Shown here one piece after another: positions 16,837 through 24,516 of a stretch of 62,080 nt of DNA. Numbering within the stretch: the first letter of the stretch is position 1; each line of letters opens with the position of its first letter. The stretch covers positions 1 to 62,080 of the forward strand of contig DATCIH010000015.1 of NCBI GenBank assembly GCA_036507955.1, written 5' to 3'. This DNA is from DATCIH01 sp036507955 (lineage in GTDB: Bacteria > Bacillota > Clostridia > Clostridiales > Clostridiaceae). A program made the translations under genes and the position numbers. The notes beneath the pieces were generated by a model that saw only the letters and a list, made by a program, of their open reading frames with translations, had not been told where the DNA came from and made no database searches.

Positions 16837-18105
16837 TTGGATTATAGTGTTAAGGATTTAGAAAGCTATTGTAAAAAAATAGAAGAAGTGGGGAAGAAAT
16901 TTGAATTAAGCTTTTATCCTCAGGAGTTTGAAGCTATAGATTATAATGATATGATGGCCTATCAGGTATATATAGGGATGCCCTCCATGTATCCCCATTG
17001 GAGTTTTGGAAAAGCTTACGAAAGAATAAAGGCTTTATACAATTTGAATTTAACAGGACTTCCTTACGAAATGGTCATAAACTCTGATCCTACAATTGCT
17101 TATTTATTAAAGGATAACACTCTACTACTACAAATATTAACTATGGCCCATGTATATGGTCACAATGATTTCTTTAAAAATAACAGATTATTTAGTGTTG
17201 GAACAAAACCAATATATACAATAGAAATGTTTAAAAGACATGGGGATATTATAAGAGAGTATGTTGATTCACCTGGAATTGGTTATGAAAAGGTTGAAAA
17301 AATATTAGATGCAGCTCATTCGATTAAGCTTCAAAGAGAAAGGACTGTTGGGGTAAAGACACTAGAACCAGAGATTGGGAAACCCTGTGAGGATATACTA
17401 TCCTTTGTTAATAAATTTGGAGAGTTAGAAACCTGGCAGAAAAATATTATTTCCATAGTAAGAGAAGAGACGGCTTACTTTATACCGCAAATTGAAACAA
17501 AGATTATAAATGAGGGTTGGGCATCCCTTTGGCATTACAAAATCCTAAAAAAGTTGGATTTGCCAGATCCTCTATATATAGAATTTATAAAAAGACATAA
17601 CCAGGTGGTAGCTAAAGGCAATAAAGGAAGTATAAATCCATATAATTTAGGCTTTAATATGTTCTTGGATATTGAAAAACGCTATGGAACTGAAAAAATA
17701 TTTGAAGCTAGACTCTTAGAAAGAGATGAGTCTTTTATAAGAAAATATATTACTTTAGAATTGGCTCAGGAACTAGGGATCTTTCAATACAAAGAGAAAA
17801 ATAGTGATATTCTTGTGGAAGCTGTAGCGGATGAAGATAATTTCGAGAAAATTAAAGCTACCTTATTAAGTACATGTGGAATGAATAGCGTCCCAATAAT
17901 AAAGGTTGTAGATGTGTTAAAAAAAGATAAAACAATGTATTTAGAGCACTCTTATGATGGAAGAGAGCTTAATGCAAATTATGCAGAGCAGACTTTAAAA
18001 AATATTGTAAACCTTTGGGGGCATAGTGCAGAGCTTAAGACAATAATAAATGAAAAAGAATTAATAATAAATTGTGATGAGAATGGTAGGGTTAAATATT
18101 GTTGA
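16837..18105 (+). CDS. spoVR: SpoVR family protein
   Basis: A 422-residue protein of the SpoVR/YcgB family. Typical stretches are YQVYIGMPSMYPHWSFGKAY, PTIAYLLKDNT, MAHVYGHNDFFKNN, and INEGWASLWHYKIL, followed by NPYNLGFNMFLDIEKRYG. In Bacillus the gene is needed for normal spore cortex formation. The start is TTG at 16837, one nt after the yhbH stop, with GGAAG upstream inside yhbH. The order PrkA-YhbH-SpoVR copies the Enterobacterial yeaG-yeaH plus ycgB set. The His-rich HVYGHND and EGWASLWHY motifs look metal-binding, but the reaction is unknown. Confidence 0.9.
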   Translation: MDYSVKDLESYCKKIEEVGKKFELSFYPQEFEAIDYNDMMAYQVYIGMPSMYPHWSFGKAYERIKALYNLNLTGLPYEMVINSDPTIAYLLKDNTLLLQILTMAHVYGHNDFFKNNRLFSVGTKPIYTIEMFKRHGDIIREYVDSPGIGYEKVEKILDAAHSIKLQRERTVGVKTLEPEIGKPCEDILSFVNKFGELETWQKNIISIVREETAYFIPQIETKIINEGWASLWHYKILKKLDLPDPLYIEFIKRHNQVVAKGNKGSINPYNLGFNMFLDIEKRYGTEKIFEARLLERDESFIRKYITLELAQELGIFQYKEKNSDILVEAVADEDNFEKIKATLLSTCGMNSVPIIKVVDVLKKDKTMYLEHSYDGRELNANYAEQTLKNIVNLWGHSAELKTIINEKELIINCDENGRVKYC

Positions 18106-18158
18106 AGAAGGATTTTTAAAGTATAATTAAAGCAGCAAAAGAGTAAAGAGGTAGAAAC

Positions 18159-19196
18159 ATGAATGAAAATGATTTTAAAAAAGATATTAAAGTATTAGCT
18201 ATAGAAAGTAGCTGCGACGAGACTGCTAGTGCTGTTGTTGTGAATGGTAGGAAGGTACTATCAAATATTATAGCTTCCCAAATAGAAATTCATGAAAAAT
18301 ACGGGGGAGTAGTTCCAGAGGTTGCATCTAGAAAGCATGTTGAGGTAATAAGTGTAGTTGTAGCCGAAAGTTTAGAGCAGGCGGGTGTTAAGCTTTCAGA
18401 TATAGATGCTGTTGCGGTAACCTACGGACCAGGACTTGTTGGAGCTCTGCTTGTGGGACTGCAATTTGCAAAAGCCTTAGCTTATTCAATAAATAAACCC
18501 TTGATAGGTGTAAATCATATAGAAGGTCATATCTGCGCAAATTTTATAGAGCATGAAGATTTAGAGCCACCTTTTGTATGTCTTGTGGTATCAGGTGGAC
18601 ATAGCAATATTGTATATATGGAGGATTTTGGGAAGTTTCATATATTAGGACAGACCAGAGATGATGCAGCCGGGGAGGCTTTTGATAAGGTAGCAAGGGC
18701 AATTGGGTTAGGTTATCCTGGAGGACCCAAAATTGATAGGATATCAAAATCCGGAAATGAAAATGCAATAAAATTTCCAAGGGCTAATTTCCATGAGGAA
18801 TCTTTAGATTTTTCCTTTAGTGGATTGAAATCATCTGTATTAAATTATATAAATAAGGAAAAAATGCTGGGACACGAACTTATAACTCCTGATATAGCAG
18901 CCTCCTTTCAAAAAGCCTTGGTAGATGTTTTAGTAGATAATTCTTTTAAGGCATGTGAGATTAAGGACGTTAAAAGACTTGTGGTTGCTGGAGGAGTGGC
19001 CTCAAACTCATATTTAAGGCAGAAGCTTATGGAAAGGGGTAAAAGCAACGGTATAGAAGTATTATATCCAAGTCCAATCCTTTGTACGGATAATGCAGTA
19101 ATGATTGGTAGTGCAGGTTACTTTGAATTTATAAAAGGTAATATTGCAACCTTAAATTTAAATGCTAAACCTAATTTAAAATTGGGAGAAAGATAG
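18159..19196 (+). CDS. tsaD: tRNA threonylcarbamoyladenosine transferase TsaD
   Basis: It transfers the threonylcarbamoyl group to A37 of ANN-decoding tRNAs together with TsaB/TsaE. The 345 residues are the family norm and form an ASKHA ATPase fold: ESSCDETASAVV at the N-terminus, the metal-binding HIEGHICANF, VVSGGHS, GEAFDKVARAIGLGYPGGP, and VAGGVASNSYLR. The ATG at 18159 has AGAGG upstream. It lies 53 bp after spoVR on the same strand and could share transcripts with it. TsaB and TsaE are not in this window. A 640-bp gene-poor stretch follows. Confidence 0.95.
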   Translation: MNENDFKKDIKVLAIESSCDETASAVVVNGRKVLSNIIASQIEIHEKYGGVVPEVASRKHVEVISVVVAESLEQAGVKLSDIDAVAVTYGPGLVGALLVGLQFAKALAYSINKPLIGVNHIEGHICANFIEHEDLEPPFVCLVVSGGHSNIVYMEDFGKFHILGQTRDDAAGEAFDKVARAIGLGYPGGPKIDRISKSGNENAIKFPRANFHEESLDFSFSGLKSSVLNYINKEKMLGHELITPDIAASFQKALVDVLVDNSFKACEIKDVKRLVVAGGVASNSYLRQKLMERGKSNGIEVLYPSPILCTDNAVMIGSAGYFEFIKGNIATLNLNAKPNLKLGER

Positions 19197-19259
19197 GATC
19201 AAGGAGGAAGGCGGAATGAGGAATAACCGTTAGTTCAGGAGAAATACTATTGTCAATTT

Positions 19260-19359
19260 CAGGGATATACCTGCCTAGCAAACAAGAATTATCTAAAGAC
19301 GATTTCCATTTCCGAAAGTAGCAGACATTATCATAACATCAGATGCAGGTGTGTCCCTG
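19260..19359. repeat. REP-like element copy A with inverted arms
   Basis: The element begins CAGGGATATACCTGC (19260-19274) and ends GCAGGTGTGTCCCTG (19345-19359). The arms are imperfect inverted repeats and enclose 70 bp. A second copy with the same arms and almost the same total length (101 bp) lies at 32580-32680. The interior is not clearly shared. The right arm ends 2 bp before the end of the decayed IVP frame, and AATGAGGAAT occurs on both sides (19215-19224 and 19384-19393). No transposase is nearby. Confidence 0.6.
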
Positions 19360-19360
19360 T

Positions 19361-19613
19361 TCAGATTAGAACGGTAAATAAGAAATGAGGAATGAGGAAA
19401 GCACATTCTTTGAAGGCAATTTGCATCTTAGCAAGAAATTCCTTCTTGCTAATGGAGCATTCAGCTTCAGCAATATTTGCTCCAATACTCGCTCCACTTC
19501 TGAGTAATTGTTTTGATAGTACAAATTCTTTCTTATTTTCACAAATATATTTGTATAAGCTAGCAATGTTCTTTGCAAATTCAAAGCTCTTTTCTTTGGC
19601 AACATTTCCCCAT
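19361..19613 (-). pseudogene. Decayed four-helix-bundle (23S rRNA IVP-type) gene
   Basis: A perfect ribosome site (AGGAGGG) and ATG at 19613 open a frame that is soon wrong. Shifting frame after a few codons gives NVAKEKSFEFAKNIASLYKY, then ENKKEFVLSKQLLRSGASIG, ANIAEAECSISKKEF and LAKMQIAFKECA, the hallmark of the S23/IVP four-helix-bundle family. The normal protein continues ~35 residues with another helix, but here the frame runs into unrelated sequence and stops at 19361. There is thus an N-terminal frameshift and loss of the C-terminus. The role of the intact family, often beside or inside rRNA intervening sequences, is not well known. The rest of 19197-19838 holds repeat element A and nothing else I can name. 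Confidence 0.75.
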
Positions 19614-19838
19614 GTTAATCCCTCCTATATTTTAATTCTTTCCTATACTATATAATGCTTATGTCCTTAAGCTTCTATGCCTTCACCCTTACGATGATGT
19701 GCATTCACCTTGAAACTATAAGCTTTTAGGTTTGGTACAAATTTTAATGTTCCCTATCTTTAATTTGGTATTAATTTACTTTATAATATTAATTATAAGA
19801 AATATAGATGAAAAAATATATAAGGAGTGTGAGTACAT

Positions 19839-20336
19839 ATGAAAACTTTAATAATTTATTCTACTAAACATGGTACAACTGAAAAAGCCGCCAATATTCT
19901 AAAGTCTAAACTAATTGGTGAGGTGCATACAGTAAATATTATGCAAGAACCAGTTACATCAATTGAGGACTACGATACCATAATTTTAGGTGGTTCTATC
20001 TATATAGGAAAAATCCAGAAAAAACTTTCAAGCTTTATAAACATCAACTTACCTCTTCTACTAGAAAAAAAAATAGGCTTGTTCATCTGTGCTGGTGAAG
20101 AAGATGAAGTCCTAAAGGAAAAAGAATTTGTACTAGCATTTCCACCTGCTCTTTTTGATCATGCTATAGGAAAAGAGGTTTTTGGATTTGAATTTGATAT
20201 GAACAAATTGAGCTTCTTCGAAAAACTCATTATGGGTAAAGTAAAAGGTATAAAAACTAGCATCAATAAATTATCAGAAGAAAAAATCTATGCTTTTGCA
20301 GAAATTATGGTTAGAGATAATGGAGTTCATAAATAA
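19839..20336 (+). CDS. Flavodoxin-domain protein
   Basis: A 165-residue cytoplasmic FMN-binding protein. The N-terminal phosphate loop YSTKHGTTEKAA (residues 7-18) is a clear flavodoxin signature, and YDTIILGGSIYIGKIQKKL forms the second FMN-contact strand. The length and the GLFICAGEE region resemble the flavodoxin_5/HemG-like group often annotated as menaquinone-dependent protoporphyrinogen oxidase. No haem genes are nearby, so electron transfer in general is the safer call. The start ATG has AAGGAGTGTGAG upstream. The gene stands alone after a long spacer and 47 bp before an unknown exported protein. Confidence 0.8.
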   Translation: MKTLIIYSTKHGTTEKAANILKSKLIGEVHTVNIMQEPVTSIEDYDTIILGGSIYIGKIQKKLSSFININLPLLLEKKIGLFICAGEEDEVLKEKEFVLAFPPALFDHAIGKEVFGFEFDMNKLSFFEKLIMGKVKGIKTSINKLSEEKIYAFAEIMVRDNGVHK

Positions 20337-20383
20337 ATTATTAGATAGGTGGATAGTGGGTTACAAACCATAGGGGGGTAATC

Positions 20384-21076
20384 ATGGGTTCTAAAATAAA
20401 GAATGCCATTAAATTAATTATTAAAAGTAATGTCTATAAACCAATGAAAATATTAGCTGTTATTTTTATCGTATTAGTTATAATTAGTACGATAGTATAT
20501 AATAACAAAACGATATTTACAAGTGAATTATCTAAGGTAAATTCGTATCCTGATATAAACACAGGTAATTCCCAAATTTCGTATAGTACTTATGATAATT
20601 ATGATAAAGCAGATAAAATTGTAGCGACAATTATAACAGGTACTGTTATAAAGGTATATCCAGTCGAATTAATAAAGGATGGTGAGATAACCAATTTTAC
20701 AACAGGTGAGGTTACTCCCGTCAATAATCCCTATATAGTATCAGATATAAAAGTAGACAAGGTAATGAAGGGTAATTATAAAACTGGAGATATAATTAAA
20801 GTTAAACAAGCTGCTGGAAATACTGCATCAATCTTTTTTAAATTAGCTAATAAATATTTATTTTTTTTAGTAGATTATCATGATGCCACTTATTCATGGG
20901 CTAGTGAAGCACCAGTTTCTGTTATAAATCCATTTCAAGGGAGTATCCCTATAACAAAAGGTAAAGTTGAAAAGTTTGGTGACTTACAATTTATAAAAGC
21001 TGGTGTGTCAGAAAAGAAACTAATAACACAAGTGAAAAGAAAAATATTAAAACTTAAAATAAGTAATAAGAAATAA
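20384..21076 (+). CDS. Membrane-anchored extracellular protein of unknown function
   Basis: I do not recognise a named family with certainty. The 230-residue product has a basic N-terminus, one membrane span (ILAVIFIVLVIISTIVY, about residues 24-40) and a ~190-residue outside part. That part looks all-beta: KIVATIITGTVIKVYPVE, then IVSDIKVDKVMKGNYKTGDI, with a LFFLVDYHDATYSW strand and NPFQGSIPI. Similar Clostridium exported proteins exist without known function. An OB/TIMP-like fold is a guess. The C-terminus is very lysine-rich. The ATG follows a GGGGGG ribosome site. Neighbours give no clue. Confidence 0.6.
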   Translation: MGSKIKNAIKLIIKSNVYKPMKILAVIFIVLVIISTIVYNNKTIFTSELSKVNSYPDINTGNSQISYSTYDNYDKADKIVATIITGTVIKVYPVELIKDGEITNFTTGEVTPVNNPYIVSDIKVDKVMKGNYKTGDIIKVKQAAGNTASIFFKLANKYLFFLVDYHDATYSWASEAPVSVINPFQGSIPITKGKVEKFGDLQFIKAGVSEKKLITQVKRKILKLKISNKK

Positions 21077-21113
21077 ATAAGTAAGATTATTTATAAACAA
21101 TAGGGGTGTAGTG

Positions 21114-21623
21114 ATGTTTGAAAAAAGTAAGGCAAAGGATGCAGACAGGGGAAGTGTTTTACGACTTTATAATTCACTTAAAAATATGCCAGGATGTACT
21201 TGGGATGAATCATATCCAACAACGTTAAATATAGATGAAGATTTAAATTCTGAGACGTTATATTGTTTGAGAGACAGCAATGGGAAAATCATAGCTGTAG
21301 CATCTGCAATAGAGGAAGTAGAATGGGAAGAAGAGAACAGCAAATTTGGATGGACCAGAACTGAAGGGATTGCTTGTGGAGTCGCAAGAGTTGGAGTATG
21401 CAAAGAATTTCAAGGACAGGGTACTGGACGAAGTATGATGGAATATCTTATTTCAGAGCTGAAAAATAAAAAATATGAGGCTATACATATGTTAGTCAGT
21501 AAGACTAATTTACCTGCTTTATCATTGTACAGAAAATTGGGCTTTTGTAAATGTGGAGAAGTTAATTTATATGAAAAAGATTGGGATTGTTTTGAAATGC
21601 TTATTACCCAAGGCATATCTTGA
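21114..21623 (+). CDS. GNAT-family N-acetyltransferase
   Basis: A 169-residue acetyl-CoA-dependent acetyltransferase. The acetyl-CoA loop is GVCKEFQGQGTGRSMMEYLI, the V/RxxGxG/A pattern of motif A, followed by AIHMLVSKTNLPALSLYRKLGF, the usual motif B. The substrate is unknown. An in-frame GTG at 21111 precedes the ATG at 21114; GGGGTG at 21103-21108 fits the ATG slightly better. The promoter of the fatty-acid operon begins at the very end of this gene (-35 at 21620), so its stop codon overlaps regulatory DNA. Confidence 0.85.
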   Translation: MFEKSKAKDADRGSVLRLYNSLKNMPGCTWDESYPTTLNIDEDLNSETLYCLRDSNGKIIAVASAIEEVEWEEENSKFGWTRTEGIACGVARVGVCKEFQGQGTGRSMMEYLISELKNKKYEAIHMLVSKTNLPALSLYRKLGFCKCGEVNLYEKDWDCFEMLITQGIS

Positions 21624-21648
21624 CAGGCAATTTTTTTTAATATATACT
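21620..21648 (+). promoter_or_regulatory. Sigma-A promoter of the fatty-acid operon
   Basis: A perfect TTGACA (21620-21625), a 17-bp spacer, and TATACT (21643-21648). The -35 overlaps the last bases of the GNAT gene. Transcription would start near 21655, inside the first FabT-like operator, which makes direct repression by promoter occlusion plausible. Confidence 0.8.
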
Positions 21649-21676
21649 TTGAGTATCAAAATGTTTGAAGGTCAAA
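21648..21676. promoter_or_regulatory. Tandem FabT-type operators
   Basis: Two copies of TTTGA-N3-TCAAA: TTTGAGTATCAAA (21648-21660) and TTTGAAGGTCAAA (21664-21676), 16 bp apart. This matches the TTTGATTATCAAA-like box bound by streptococcal FabT. The first copy overlaps the last base of the -10 and the likely start of transcription. The fabT gene is the second gene of the operon downstream, so the loop is autoregulatory by inference. Confidence 0.75.
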
Positions 21677-21699
21677 AAACATATAAAGGAGTAGGTTTT

Positions 21700-22770
21700 A
21701 TGAAATTGGCACCTTTAGTTTTAGGTGATTTAGTAGCTAAAATTCCAATAATTCAAGGAGGTATGGGTGTTGGAGTGTCCCTATGCAATTTAGTTTCCGC
21801 AGTTGCAAATGAAGGAGGGATTGGAGTAATATCTGGAGTACAGATAGGTTTTAGAGAACCAGATTTTTTGACTAATACCCTTGAGGCCAATGAAAGAGCA
21901 CTAGCAAAGGAAATAAGAAGGAGCAGGGAGTTAAGCCCAAAAGGTATTATAGGAGTTAACTTTCTTGTTGCTATGAACAATTATAAGGAATTAGTGGCTG
22001 TAGCAGTTAAGGAAAAAATAGACCTTATAATTTCAGGAGCAGGACTTCCAATGGAGTTGCCTAAGATGACCAAGGGCACTGAAACTAAAATTGCTCCTAT
22101 TGTATCTTCTGGCAGAGCAGCAACAATAATAGCAAAGGTATGGGATAAAAGATATCAGGTAGCACCGGATATGGTTATAGTAGAAGGACCAAAGGCAGGA
22201 GGACACCTGGGATTTTCAAAAGAAGAGTTAAAGAAAAGTCCACTTCCAGATTTGAAGGATATTTTAGTGGATGTAATAAATGCGTTAAAACCTTTTTGCG
22301 AAAAATATAAAAAAAACATACCTGTAGTCGCTGCAGGAGGGATATATACTGGCAAGGATATTGCTGAATACATAAAACTTGGAGCAGCGGGTGTACAAAT
22401 GGCTACAAGGTTTGTTACCACAGAAGAATGTGACGCAGATATAAATTTTAAAATGGCTTATATCAATGCAAAAGAGGAGGATATAACCATAATAAATAGT
22501 CCTGTTGGTATGCCTGGAAGAGCTATTTATAACGAGTTTGTTAAGAAGCTCGAAGTTAGTAATATTGCAATTAAAAGATGTTATGGTTGTATTAAAACCT
22601 GTCATCCTGGGACATCACCTTATTGCATATCCAAAGCTTTAATTGATGCTGTTATGGGTAATGTAAAAGAGGGATTAATTTTCACAGGAACCAATGCGTA
22701 TATGTCGGACAAAATAGTTAAGGTTAAAGATTTAATGCAGGAGCTTGTAGCTCAAGCTGAAGCCTTGTAA
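21700..22770 (+). CDS. NMO/FabK-like FMN oxidoreductase
   Basis: A 356-residue TIM-barrel flavoprotein of the nitronate monooxygenase/2-nitropropane dioxygenase family, which includes enoyl-ACP reductase FabK. It has the N-terminal PIIQGGMGVG, VEGPKAGGHLGFS with the histidine that is catalytic in related enzymes, and the phosphate-binding VVAAGGIYTG and AAGVQMATRF. Near the C-terminus is a cysteine cluster, RCYGCIKTCHPGTSPYCI, absent from classical FabK. The longer frame from 21553 overlaps the GNAT gene; the ATG at 21700 has AAAGGAG 8 nt upstream. As first gene of the FabT-controlled operon it probably serves lipid metabolism, but the window also has a separate canonical fabK. Confidence 0.8.
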   Translation: MKLAPLVLGDLVAKIPIIQGGMGVGVSLCNLVSAVANEGGIGVISGVQIGFREPDFLTNTLEANERALAKEIRRSRELSPKGIIGVNFLVAMNNYKELVAVAVKEKIDLIISGAGLPMELPKMTKGTETKIAPIVSSGRAATIIAKVWDKRYQVAPDMVIVEGPKAGGHLGFSKEELKKSPLPDLKDILVDVINALKPFCEKYKKNIPVVAAGGIYTGKDIAEYIKLGAAGVQMATRFVTTEECDADINFKMAYINAKEEDITIINSPVGMPGRAIYNEFVKKLEVSNIAIKRCYGCIKTCHPGTSPYCISKALIDAVMGNVKEGLIFTGTNAYMSDKIVKVKDLMQELVAQAEAL

Positions 22771-22779
22771 ATTATTGAA

Positions 22780-23268
22780 ATGGTGATAAATGTGATAAAT
22801 GGAAAAACTTCTATTAGTGTTGTTAATCAATTATTAGTAGATATATTTAATGATATATTGACAATAGAACAGACGGCCCTCCAATCGGGAGCTTTAAATG
22901 ATATTTCTGTTACAGAGATTCATACAATCGAGGCTGTAGGAATGTATGTGCCAAGATCTATGTCTGGAATAGCCTATGATTTAAATATTACAGTAGGGAC
23001 CTTGACCACCGCTATAAATAATCTTGTGAAAAAAGGTTATGTGGAAAGAAGCAGAATAGAAGAAGACAGAAGGGTTGTACTCATAAACCTAACTAGAAAA
23101 GGAAAGCTAGCTTATAGGGTCCATAGAAAATTTCACAGTGATATGGTAAAGGAAACCATTGAAGGGCTTGATCCAGAAGAAGAAAAAATATTAATAAAGG
23201 CCTTAGATAAGCTAAATCATTTTTTTAAAGATAAGTATAAACTTAAAAATGGTATAAAAAAGGAGTGA
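22780..23268 (+). CDS. fabT: MarR-family fatty-acid regulator FabT
   Basis: A ~160-residue winged-helix repressor. The MarR fold is seen as SVTEIHTIEAVG, SGIAYDLNITVGTLTTAINN (recognition helix), LVKKGYVERSRIEEDRRVVL (wing) and LTRKGKLAYRVHRKF. Its position before fabH matches the FabT of streptococci and the homologous clostridial gene. FabT binds DNA with acyl-ACP as co-repressor. The exact start is unclear: ATG at 22780 has no good ribosome site, whereas GTG at 22792 has GGTGAT just upstream. Targets here should be the two TTTGA-N3-TCAAA boxes at 21648-21676. Confidence 0.88.
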   Translation: MVINVINGKTSISVVNQLLVDIFNDILTIEQTALQSGALNDISVTEIHTIEAVGMYVPRSMSGIAYDLNITVGTLTTAINNLVKKGYVERSRIEEDRRVVLINLTRKGKLAYRVHRKFHSDMVKETIEGLDPEEEKILIKALDKLNHFFKDKYKLKNGIKKE

Positions 23269-23272
23269 AGAG

Positions 23273-24250
23273 ATGAGCAAAGCATATATAGCAGGAACAG
23301 GTATGGCTGTGCCTTCAAGAGCTATAACAAATGATGATTTATCAAAAATTGTAGATACCAGTGATGAATGGATAAGGACTAGAACAGGCATAAAAGAAAG
23401 AAGAATCTCCATGGGAGAAAATACTTCAGATCTTGCTTATGAAGCTTCCAAAATTGCATTAGAAGATGCAGGTATTTTAGGAAGCGACTTGGATATGATA
23501 ATTGTTGCCACAATTACACCTGATTGCTATACTCCAAGCGTATCCTGCATGCTTCAAGAAAAATTAGGAGCGGTGGATGCCTCTTGTTTTGATATATCAG
23601 CTGCATGTTCAGGTTTCATCTATGGTTTAAGAGTTGCTAATCAATTTATAATGTCAAATGAATGTAAAAATATATTAGTTATTGGTGCAGAAGTTTTATC
23701 GAAATTTACAAATTGGAAGGATAGAAATACTTGTATCCTTTTTGGAGATGGTGCTGGAGCGGTTGTAGTTAAAAAAGGTGAAAAAGAAGGTATTTTATCA
23801 GTAATAACAGGCGCATCTGGAGAAAAGGGCAAATATTTAAATTGTCCCGCACTTCCACTTGAAAACCCCTTTTATAAACCGCCTACTGAAGTCTTAAGCT
23901 TGGTAAGTATGGATGGCAAAGAGGTATTTAAGTTTGCAACTGGTGTTATGGTGGAAGCTATAGAAAGACTTTTAAGGGAAAACAATTTAACAATAGAGGA
24001 TATACGCTACATTGTTCCTCACCAGGCTAATTTAAGGATATTAAATTATGCTGCAAATAAATTAAAAATAGATGTAGATAGATTTTTTATTAATTTAGAC
24101 ATTTATGGCAATACCTCAGCCGCTAGTGTTCCTATGGCACTTCATGAACTAAATAATAAAGTTGAGCTTAAAGATGGAGATAAGCTTATTCTTGTCGGAT
24201 TCGGTGGTGGGTTGACCTGGGGTGGAGCCTTAATTGTTTGGAGAGAATAA
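23273..24250 (+). CDS. fabH: 3-oxoacyl-ACP synthase III
   Basis: It starts fatty-acid chains by condensing acyl-CoA with malonyl-ACP. The 325 residues have the Cys-His-Asn triad of the family: C in DISAACSGFIYGL, H in VPHQANLRIL and N in YGNTSAASVP. The C-terminal glycine-rich VGFGGGLTWG is also typical. Start ATG with AAAAGGAG upstream, 4 bp after fabT. It leads the core cluster fabH-acpP-fabK-fabD-fabG-fabF-accB-fabZ-accC-accD-accA. Confidence 0.95.
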   Translation: MSKAYIAGTGMAVPSRAITNDDLSKIVDTSDEWIRTRTGIKERRISMGENTSDLAYEASKIALEDAGILGSDLDMIIVATITPDCYTPSVSCMLQEKLGAVDASCFDISAACSGFIYGLRVANQFIMSNECKNILVIGAEVLSKFTNWKDRNTCILFGDGAGAVVVKKGEKEGILSVITGASGEKGKYLNCPALPLENPFYKPPTEVLSLVSMDGKEVFKFATGVMVEAIERLLRENNLTIEDIRYIVPHQANLRILNYAANKLKIDVDRFFINLDIYGNTSAASVPMALHELNNKVELKDGDKLILVGFGGGLTWGGALIVWRE

Positions 24251-24264
24251 TTGGAGGGCAATAA

Positions 24265-24516
24265 ATGGTTTTTGAAAGGATTAGAGACATTATCTCAAAT
24301 CTATTAAATAAAGATAAGGAAAGTATAACTTTGGAAGCTTCCTTTGATAGTCTTCAGGTGGATTCTTTAGAGCTTATTCAGATAATAATAGAAATCGAAG
24401 AGAGTTTTAATATTAGGATTGAAGATGAAGAAGGGTTGAATTCTGTTAAAGATGTCGTAGATTATGTGGAAAAAAAATATCTTGTTGATGAGGAGGGTAA
24501 TAATGTTAGGATCTAA
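24265..24516 (+). CDS. acpP: Acyl carrier protein
   Basis: An 83-residue, acidic four-helix protein that carries the growing acyl chain on phosphopantetheine. The attachment serine is S34 in VDSLELIQII, the usual DSL motif. The ATG has GGAGGG upstream. Its 3' end overlaps the fabK start by 14 nt, so the two are translationally coupled. The motif is DSLEL rather than the more common DSLDT/DSLDV, a mild variation. Confidence 0.92.
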   Translation: MVFERIRDIISNLLNKDKESITLEASFDSLQVDSLELIQIIIEIEESFNIRIEDEEGLNSVKDVVDYVEKKYLVDEEGNNVRI

